Source of the DNA: Dechloromonas sp. UBA6271
GTDB taxonomy: Bacteria > Pseudomonadota > Gammaproteobacteria > Burkholderiales > Rhodocyclaceae
Assembly (NCBI GenBank): GCA_002440665.1
Contig: DJUX01000042.1
Location: 38,553 to 102,552, forward strand
Direction: 5' to 3'
Length of the DNA: 64,000 nt
Each line of letters starts with the position of its first letter. Position 1 is the stretch's first letter. The translations under genes were made by a program, and so were the position numbers. Positions 58,193-64,000 of the stretch are shown piece by piece. The notes below the pieces were generated by a model. The model saw only the letters and a program-made list of their open reading frames with translations, was not told where the DNA came from and made no database searches.

Positions 58193-59646
58193 CGCGCCAG
58201 TCCGGCCGCCCAGGCCTCGGCCGCCGGGCGGACGATTTCCAGCCACGGGCTCGGGTAGAGACCGATGGCGCCAACCAGGAAAATCAGGACGATCAGCACC
58301 GCCCATTCGCGCGGCCGCAGATCCTCGGCCTCGGCGACTTCGCGGCGCGTCACCGGGCCGAAGAAGGCCTTGCGGTAGAGCGCCAGGAAACCGGCGGCGG
58401 CGATGGCCAGGCCGAACAGCGCGGCCATGCCGGCGCCGGTGTGGCTTTGCAGCGCCGCCAGGATCAGCATGAATTCGCCGGGGAAACTGCTGGTGCCCGG
58501 CATGCCGACGCCGGCCAGGCCGCAGATCAGGAAACCGCTGGCGAGCAGCGGCATGGTTTTCGCCGCGCCGCCGAGGCTGTGGATGTCGGTCGAACCGGTA
58601 CGCTGGCGCAGGAATTCGAGCAGCAGGAAGGCGCCGCCGGTCGCCACCGAGAAGCTGAGCAGCAATGACACCGCCCCCTGGACGCCCTGTGCGGTAAAGG
58701 CGGCTAGCCCGAGCACCGCCAGCCCGACGTGGCAGATGCTGGCGTAGGCCAGCGCGACGCGCAGGTTGCTCTGCGCCAGGATGCCGACCGCACCGTAGAT
58801 CAGCGTCACGGTGCCGAGGCCGGCGAGCAGCCAGTGCAGATCCTGCGCCGCGTCGGGCGCCAGTGGAATGGCGAAGCGCACCAGCCCGTAGGCACCGAGC
58901 TTGAGGCCGACGAGCAGCGCCGTCAGAGAACCCGGCGCTGCCAGCGCGAACTGCGGCAGCCAGGTATGCAGCGGCACCAGCGGCACCTTGACGCCGAAGC
59001 CGATCAGGCAGAGCAGCAGGAAGGCGTATTGCGTCGCGTGCGGCAGTGGCACGGCGAGCAAGGCCAGCAGATCGAAAGTCGGCACCGACTGGCTGGCCGC
59101 CAGCAGGACAAAGGCGAGCAGCAAGGGCACGCCGCCGGCCAGCATGATCAGGAAGTAGTGGGCGGCGACGCGCGCGCTGCCGGCCACCGCGCCCCAGCGG
59201 CCGAGCAGGAAATAGAGCGGCACCAGCGTCAGTTCCCAGAAGACGAAGAACAGCACCGTATCGAGGGCGCAGAAAATGCCCAGCGTCGCGCACTGCAACA
59301 GCAGCAGCAGGCTGTAATAAAAGCGCGGCGCATCGTGCACGAGGTTCCAGCTGGCCACCAGCGCACCGAGGAAGAGCAGCGCCGTCGCCGGCGGGAAGAG
59401 CACCGACAGGCCGTCGATACCGAGCTGGTAATGCACGTTCAGGCTGGCCACCCACAGGACCCGCTCGATCAGCTGGAAACGCGGGCCATCGGGGTCGAAG
59501 GCGACCATCACCGCACTGGCGGCGGCCAGCGTCACCAGCATCGCGCCGGCCGTCACGAAGCGCGCGGCGCGCGCCGGCAGCAGCCAGAGCAGCGCGGCAC
59601 CGGCCAGCGGCAGGAAAACGAGGAGGGAGAGCAGCGGCGGGGTCAT
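58189..59646 (-). CDS. NuoM-like proton-channel subunit (third of DAB-linked set)
   Basis: A 485-residue complex-I antiporter-like protein. TM5 region: DTVLFFVFWELTLVPLYFLLGRWG with the key Glu. TM7-8: FGVKVPLVPLHTWLPQFALAAPGSLTALLVGLKLGAYGLVRFA with the channel Lys. TM12 region: AYASICHVGLAVLGL. This is the closest of the three to true NuoM. It overlaps the preceding gene by 4 bases. With no other Nuo subunits nearby it is not part of complex I. It probably feeds proton-motive force to the DabA protein encoded first in the operon. Confidence 0.9.
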   Translation of the reverse strand: MTPPLLSLLVFLPLAGAALLWLLPARAARFVTAGAMLVTLAAASAVMVAFDPDGPRFQLIERVLWVASLNVHYQLGIDGLSVLFPPATALLFLGALVASWNLVHDAPRFYYSLLLLLQCATLGIFCALDTVLFFVFWELTLVPLYFLLGRWGAVAGSARVAAHYFLIMLAGGVPLLLAFVLLAASQSVPTFDLLALLAVPLPHATQYAFLLLCLIGFGVKVPLVPLHTWLPQFALAAPGSLTALLVGLKLGAYGLVRFAIPLAPDAAQDLHWLLAGLGTVTLIYGAVGILAQSNLRVALAYASICHVGLAVLGLAAFTAQGVQGAVSLLLSFSVATGGAFLLLEFLRQRTGSTDIHSLGGAAKTMPLLASGFLICGLAGVGMPGTSSFPGEFMLILAALQSHTGAGMAALFGLAIAAAGFLALYRKAFFGPVTRREVAEAEDLRPREWAVLIVLIFLVGAIGLYPSPWLEIVRPAAEAWAAGLAR

Positions 59647-61145
59647 CGCGCGAAGCGCTCCGCCACGGCCTGGCTGGCGGTTTCGGTCAGGTGCAGCCAG
59701 GGCTCGGTGAAGAAGCCGATGGCCAGCATCGCCACCAGCGCAATGCCGCACACCAGGTACTCCATGGGCATGGTGCGGTCAACGTCGTGACCACCCTGTT
59801 TTCCCTGACTGAGGAAGGCGCGCTGGAAGGCCCAGAGCAGGAAGCCGGCGGCCGCCACGTTGCCGAGCGCCGCCGCGACGGTCGGCAAGGCGCCGAAACT
59901 GTCGATCGACGCTTCGAGGATCAGGTGGGCGGCATCGAAGCCGGGCGTGCCGGGCATGCCGACAATGGCCAGACCGAAAATCAGGAAGGCGATGGCGAGA
60001 AAGGGAATGCGCTCGAACAGGCCGGACAGTTCACCGAGTTCGGTCGTCCCGGTGCGGCGGAAGACGAAGCCGACGATGAACCACATGCCGGTGACCGCCA
60101 GCCCGAAGTTGGCGGCGAGCAGGACCGTTCCCTGGATGCCGGCCTCGTGCAGGCTGAAGACGCCAATGACCAGCAGGCTGGTGTGGCTGACCACGGCGAA
60201 AGCGAGCAGGCGGCGCAGGTTGGTCTGCTGGAAGGCGAGCGCGGCGGTGAAGAAAACGCCGGCCATGGCGAAGCCGACGACATAGGGTTGCCAGTATTCC
60301 ACCGCCACCGGCGTCAGCGGCAGGACGAAGCGCAGCATGCCGTAGATGCCGACCTTGACGCCGACCATCAGCGCCGGACCGACCGCGATCAGCCCGTGCT
60401 GCGCCATGTTGGGCAGCCAGCCGTGCAGCGGGAAGAGCGGCGTGCGCACTGCCAGCCCGTAGAACAGCAGATAGAAGGCGGCGGTCTGGAACTTGCCCGC
60501 CGGCACCGTGCCGGCGAGGTCGAAGAGATCGAAGCTCCAGCGCCCGCCGGTGGCGTCGGCATGGCTCCAGCCGAGCACCAGGCAGCCGCCGACGAAGAGC
60601 GCCCAGCCGAAGGCCTGATACTGGACGAAGCGGGCCAGCGCCTGCGTCTCGGCGCGCGACGAGGCCCAGCGTCGCAGCAGGTAGGTCACCGCCCACAGTT
60701 CGAGCGCCGAGAAGGCAGCGAACCAGGCAATGTTGAGCGTCACCAGCATGCCGACCAGGCCGGCCTCGGCGACCAGCAGCACGGCGAACAGGCGGCCCGG
60801 CGAGATCATGCCGCGGCTCATGCCGTACAGCGTCATCAGGAAAGTCAGCAGCGCGGCGACCAGCAAAAACACCAGGCTGATACCGTCGACCGCGACATGG
60901 TAGCCGAGCGGGGCAAAGCGCTCGGCCAGCTGCAGCGTGGCCAATTCCGGCTTGATGCGGCTGGCGACGACGATGCACAGCAGCAGCTCGGCCAGCGCGA
61001 ACACCTTGCCGGCGACGACTGCGGTCGACCGCTCGTTGAAGGCAAAAACCACGGCCGCGCCAACCAGCGGCAGCAGCTGCAAGACCAGCAGCAGCGGCAG
61101 GCCCGACTGCACCGGCCAGAGGATTTCGCTGAAGCCGCCGCTCAC
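59643..61145 (-). CDS. NuoM-like proton-channel subunit (second of DAB-linked set)
   Basis: A 500-residue complex-I antiporter-like protein starting with GTG at 61145 in a GTGA overlap. TM5 region: IAWFAAFSALELWAVTYLLRRWAS with Glu. TM7-8: VRTPLFPLHGWLPNMAQHGLIAVGPALMVGVKVGIYGMLRFVLPL with Lys; the usual loop is altered (NMAQHGLIAVGP). LLAFAVVSHTSLLVIGVF follows. It is diverged from standard NuoM but keeps the charged residues needed for proton translocation. A longer frame to the right runs through the upstream gene and is not coding. Confidence 0.88.
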   Translation of the reverse strand: MSGGFSEILWPVQSGLPLLLVLQLLPLVGAAVVFAFNERSTAVVAGKVFALAELLLCIVVASRIKPELATLQLAERFAPLGYHVAVDGISLVFLLVAALLTFLMTLYGMSRGMISPGRLFAVLLVAEAGLVGMLVTLNIAWFAAFSALELWAVTYLLRRWASSRAETQALARFVQYQAFGWALFVGGCLVLGWSHADATGGRWSFDLFDLAGTVPAGKFQTAAFYLLFYGLAVRTPLFPLHGWLPNMAQHGLIAVGPALMVGVKVGIYGMLRFVLPLTPVAVEYWQPYVVGFAMAGVFFTAALAFQQTNLRRLLAFAVVSHTSLLVIGVFSLHEAGIQGTVLLAANFGLAVTGMWFIVGFVFRRTGTTELGELSGLFERIPFLAIAFLIFGLAIVGMPGTPGFDAAHLILEASIDSFGALPTVAAALGNVAAAGFLLWAFQRAFLSQGKQGGHDVDRTMPMEYLVCGIALVAMLAIGFFTEPWLHLTETASQAVAERFAR

Positions 61146-62668
61146 AGGATCACCACGAAAGTCGCCATGACCGCCATCATCAGGTAGCGCGGCTGTTCGA
61201 GCAGATGCTCGACGATATGCAGGTAGGCGCCGGCGCGCCGCAGCAGCCTTTCCCCGATGCCGCCGCGGCCGCGCAGCGAGAGATGGGTTTCCAGCCGCTG
61301 CAGTTGTTCGGCGAGGGCAGCCAGGGCCCGCCCGGCCAGGCCGTCGCCGACGATCAGCGGCAGGTCGACGCGCAGCGGCGAGCCACGGCCGGGCTCGCCG
61401 AGCAGGCGGTCGATGAAGTTTTCTTCCAGGCCGTGCATGTCGTGCGCAAACGACTCGGTCGGTTTGGCCAGCAGCGTGAAGCCCATACGATCCAGCCAGA
61501 AACGTTCCAGCGCCGCTGTGTACAGCCGCTGCCAGCGGCGCAGCCAGGCCGGCGCCGGCTTCGGCGCGCCCTGCGTCAACGCCAGCCAGGACGGCGCCAG
61601 CAGGAACTGCCAGGCGCGCCAGGCGGCGTGCAGGCACAGATGCACCGTCGCCAGCGTCGTCCACCCGAGGCCGATGGCGACGAACATCAGCGCCACCTGA
61701 AACACCGTCGCGAAGATCAGCGCCGACTTGACGTCAGTCTGCACCAGCCCGCACAGCCAGGCGTAGAGCGCCGTGGCGGTGCCGATGACGACCAGCGCCG
61801 CCATCAGGTCCGGCACCTGGGCGAGCAGCGGCGACAGGCGCAGCATCAGGTAAACCCCGGCATGGACCATGACCGCCCCGTAGAAGATGGCCGACGACGG
61901 CGTCGGCCCTTCCAGCGCCCGCCCGATCCACGGCGTGAACGGCAGTTGCGCCGACTTGGCCAGCGCCGCGACGACGAAGCCGACCGCCAGCAGGCGCGCC
62001 GTCAGCATCGGCAGATCGGGGCTGCCGGTCAGCGCCGGCCACTCGAAACTGCCGAGCCAGGCGGCGGCGAAGCCAAGGCCAAGGAGGAAACCGGCATCAC
62101 CGCCACGGTTGGTGACGAAGGCGAACAGCGCGTTGGCGGTCGCCACCGGGCGCTGCCAGGCATAGCCGATGAGCAGGAAGGAAGCGACACCGCACATCTC
62201 CCAGCCGACGAAGGCGAGCAGCCCGTTGCCGGCCAGGAAGACGAGCTGGATGCCGGCGAGGAACACGCTGAGGACAATGAAGAAGCGATGGAAGCCGGCC
62301 TCGCGGTGCAGGTAGTTGGCGGAAAAACGCATCGCCAGCCAGCCGATCAGCGCCGTCAGCGTCGCCACCGAGAGCGCCAGCGGATCAAGCAGGAAAGACA
62401 GTGTTCCCTGCCAGTTGCCGCTGGCGAACCAGATGCCGAGCACGCGATGTCCCGGCGCGCCGTGCAGCAGCGCGCCGAGGTCGAGGGCCAGGAGCAGCGC
62501 CAGGCTGCAAAAGGCGGCGAAGGCGCAGAGCCGGGCGGTCAAGGGTTCGGCGGCATCGCCTTGCGCCCGCCCGAGCAGGACACGCAGGCCGACAGCAACC
62601 AGCGCCAGCAGCGGCAGGGCCGGCACCAGCCAGACCAGATCGGGCAGCAGGCGCAGCAGCATATTCAT
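61142..62668 (-). CDS. dabB: NuoL/DabB-like proton-channel subunit
   Basis: A 508-residue complex-I antiporter-like protein of the NuoL/DabB type. Features: FLAGNGLLAFVGWEMCGVASFLLIGY (TM5, Glu), NRGGDAGFLLGLGF, and ALAKSAQLPFTPWIGRALEGPTPSSAIFYGAVMVHAGVYLMLR (TM7-8 Lys and NuoL-type HSA-like segment). A charged cytoplasmic stretch and a final helix close the protein. DabB pairs with DabA for proton-driven CO2 or bicarbonate accumulation. ATG 62668 overlaps the dabA stop by 4 bases; longer in-frame upstream sequence is inside dabA. Confidence 0.85.
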   Translation of the reverse strand: MNMLLRLLPDLVWLVPALPLLALVAVGLRVLLGRAQGDAAEPLTARLCAFAAFCSLALLLALDLGALLHGAPGHRVLGIWFASGNWQGTLSFLLDPLALSVATLTALIGWLAMRFSANYLHREAGFHRFFIVLSVFLAGIQLVFLAGNGLLAFVGWEMCGVASFLLIGYAWQRPVATANALFAFVTNRGGDAGFLLGLGFAAAWLGSFEWPALTGSPDLPMLTARLLAVGFVVAALAKSAQLPFTPWIGRALEGPTPSSAIFYGAVMVHAGVYLMLRLSPLLAQVPDLMAALVVIGTATALYAWLCGLVQTDVKSALIFATVFQVALMFVAIGLGWTTLATVHLCLHAAWRAWQFLLAPSWLALTQGAPKPAPAWLRRWQRLYTAALERFWLDRMGFTLLAKPTESFAHDMHGLEENFIDRLLGEPGRGSPLRVDLPLIVGDGLAGRALAALAEQLQRLETHLSLRGRGGIGERLLRRAGAYLHIVEHLLEQPRYLMMAVMATFVVIL

Positions 62669-64000
62669 GCGGCACCGCCGAGGACGATGGCCGGCGCCAG
62701 CGCTTCGCGTTCGCCGGCGAACCAGTCGACCGAGCGCCCGACCAGCGGCAGCACGCCACGGCCCGCCCACGGCAACCAGCCACGGCGCGGGCAATACAGC
62801 GCCAGCGCACCATTCTCCGGGTGCTGCGCGGCGATGGTGATCCAGCCATTGCCAATCAATTCCTGCAGCGCCGGCTGGCGGGCAACGATGGCCGACAACA
62901 GTTCATGCGTCTGTTCGACGACAACCAGCAGGCGCATCGCCTCGTGAATCTCGACCATCTGCCACGGCAGCCCGGTGCGCAGGTCGGAGTCCGCCCCTTC
63001 CATGACCCCGAAGAGACCGGCGACGTTGTGCGTCACCTTGGAGCCGCAGCCGAAACGCTCGTTGTCCACCGTCGATAAATAGTATTCGAGGCTGATCCCG
63101 GCACCGACCGGGCCGGCGGCCAACAGGATGTTCTCGACGATGCGCCCGTCGTCGTCGGCTGCCGGATCGTAGGAAATCAGGAAGACGCGGCGGTCGAGAA
63201 AGAGCCCGCGGCTCATCGCCCGGCGGCCGATGAAGGCGGCGGCGTTGGTCGCGTGCCCGAGTTCCGGCCGCGCCTGCGAGATGTCGTGGCCGCGTCCGAT
63301 CACATGCTGACGGCCCTGCCACGGTGACGCACGCACGGGCGCCGAGGCCAGCCGCCGGCAGCGCTCGGCGGCATGGGCGCGGCAGGCTTCGGCCAACTGC
63401 CCGTGCAGGCGGTCGAAGGCCGGCTGCAGGCCAGCCGGCAAGAGGTCGAGGTCGTACCACTCGACCCCGTCGTCGCAGGTATTGTGCTCGGCAGCGACGA
63501 ACCAGGTCGCCCCGGGAATATGCAGCCCGCGCCCGGCGAGCCGTTCGCGCACCTCGGGCCGGTTGGCCATCGCCGCGAAGACGCGGGCGTTCGGCCCGCC
63601 GTGGCGACCAGAGCAGGCGCCACAGTCGTAGGCCGACAGGTGCGGGTTGTTGCGGCTGTCCGAGCCGTGGCCGAGCATCAGCACGAGCGGCGCGAAATTG
63701 CCGGTGAGGCCGATCATGCGCAGGAAACTTTCCACCCGCTCGGTCTGCTCGGCATCGGTGAACCCCTCCTGCGGCGTATGCGGCGTGGCGCTGGTGCGTG
63801 GGCTCTCGGCGGTCAGGTGCAGACGGGTCGGCGCACGGCCGTCGAACTGTTCGCGCCAGCGCAGCACTGCCTGGCCGAACCAGCCGGGGGCCAGCGAGCC
63901 GGCGACCAGCGCGGCCAGCGCCGGCGGTGCCGCAAGCGCCGTCAACAGCGGCCCGGCCAGCGGGCTGCGGCGCGTTCCCTGCAGCAGGCGCTCGCGCCAG
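62665..64000 (-). CDS. dabA: DabA/UPF0753 (DUF2309) inorganic-carbon transporter subunit, 5' part outside window
   Basis: The C-terminal 444 codons of a DabA protein; the frame is open to the right edge (...WRERLLQGTRRSPLAGPL...), so the start and the first zinc ligands are outside. The segment GHGSDSRNNPHLSAYDC has His and Cys 15 residues apart, the same spacing as zinc ligands His524 and Cys539 of Halothiobacillus DabA2. Further blocks: CSGRHGGPNARVFAAMAN, FIGRRAMSRGLFLDRRVFLISYDP, VTHNVAGLFGVMEGADSDLRTGLPWQMVEIHE. DabA is a peripheral beta-carbonic-anhydrase-like protein that hydrates CO2 to bicarbonate, driven in one direction by proton flow through DabB. Confidence 0.92.
   Translation of the reverse strand, partial: WRERLLQGTRRSPLAGPLLTALAAPPALAALVAGSLAPGWFGQAVLRWREQFDGRAPTRLHLTAESPRTSATPHTPQEGFTDAEQTERVESFLRMIGLTGNFAPLVLMLGHGSDSRNNPHLSAYDCGACSGRHGGPNARVFAAMANRPEVRERLAGRGLHIPGATWFVAAEHNTCDDGVEWYDLDLLPAGLQPAFDRLHGQLAEACRAHAAERCRRLASAPVRASPWQGRQHVIGRGHDISQARPELGHATNAAAFIGRRAMSRGLFLDRRVFLISYDPAADDDGRIVENILLAAGPVGAGISLEYYLSTVDNERFGCGSKVTHNVAGLFGVMEGADSDLRTGLPWQMVEIHEAMRLLVVVEQTHELLSAIVARQPALQELIGNGWITIAAQHPENGALALYCPRRGWLPWAGRGVLPLVGRSVDWFAGEREALAPAIVLGGAA

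Noticed and set aside
58189..62668. Part of respiratory complex I
   Set aside because: Only L/M-like channels occur and the first gene is DabA; no hydrophilic Nuo subunits.
1..64000. tRNA, rRNA, CRISPR arrays, riboswitches, complete insertion sequences, prophage
   Set aside because: Intergenic gaps were read on both strands; no cloverleaf, regular spacer-repeat array, transposase or phage gene was found. Weak structured RNAs could be missed by eye.

Overview
The window is GC-rich, densely coded bacterial chromosome with many 4-base stop/start overlaps. The gene families (Mrp/ApbC beside MetG, Dcd and a biosynthetic-type Arg/Lys/Orn decarboxylase, GH57-based glycogen metabolism, sigma54 regulation, c-di-GMP proteins) suggest a betaproteobacterium, plausibly of the Rhodocyclales (Dechloromonas/Azonexus-like). 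That placement is inference from gene content; there is no rRNA here to confirm it. No tRNA, rRNA, CRISPR array, complete insertion sequence or prophage was seen.

Layout. 1-3.4 kb: small envelope genes on the minus strand (LapA-like protein, ceramidase-family membrane protein, two-domain META protein, glycine-zipper lipoprotein, amino-acid-type binding protein). 3.4-13.0 kb: one minus-strand run of nine overlapping genes joining an RND efflux pump (adaptor and permease) to a rearranged seven-gene Mrp-type cation/proton antiporter. 13.2-26.2 kb: glycogen/alpha-glucan cluster, glgB diverging from glgC-GH57-GH57-glgP-pgi-glgA, then folA. 26.2-30.7 kb: a patchy accessory stretch with a BrnT/BrnA toxin-antitoxin pair, two c-di-GMP proteins, a DUF2442 protein and short repeat remnants. 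30.7-37.0 kb: core genes (PLP decarboxylase, dcd, apbC, metG). 37.0-41.9 kb: a 360-base AT-richer gap with inverted DnaA-like boxes, an FccB-like flavoprotein, a DUF411 protein, a ribbon-helix-helix regulator, a SulP transporter behind a near-consensus sigma70 promoter, and yjdM.

41.9-48.4 kb: a decayed cytochrome b gene, a PAS/AAA+ sigma54 activator, an array of CTGCCA operator-like sites with a sigma54-type promoter, then a Rieske remnant, a NifX/NafY-like protein, a DUF2141 protein and a MacAB-like ABC exporter. 48.5-54.9 kb: a TehA/SLAC1-family transporter, then the most interesting unit of the window: a tight three-gene operon of patatin-like lipase, 1018-residue CHAT (caspase-like) protein with an alpha-helical N-terminus and a putative zinc knuckle, and a ComEC-like metallo-beta-lactamase-fold protein. 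It is a candidate conflict or defence system. 55-58.2 kb: class I amidotransferase (PuuD type), CPA2 antiporter and YbdK-type carboxylate-amine ligase. 58.2-64 kb: a minus-strand operon of DabA (cut by the window edge) and three complex-I-like proton-channel subunits, a likely energy-coupled inorganic-carbon uptake system.

Two multi-subunit machines built from complex-I-type antiporter modules (Mrp and DAB) lie at opposite ends of the window. A short dispersed motif with core TTGCGGTCGAC recurs at gene ends.
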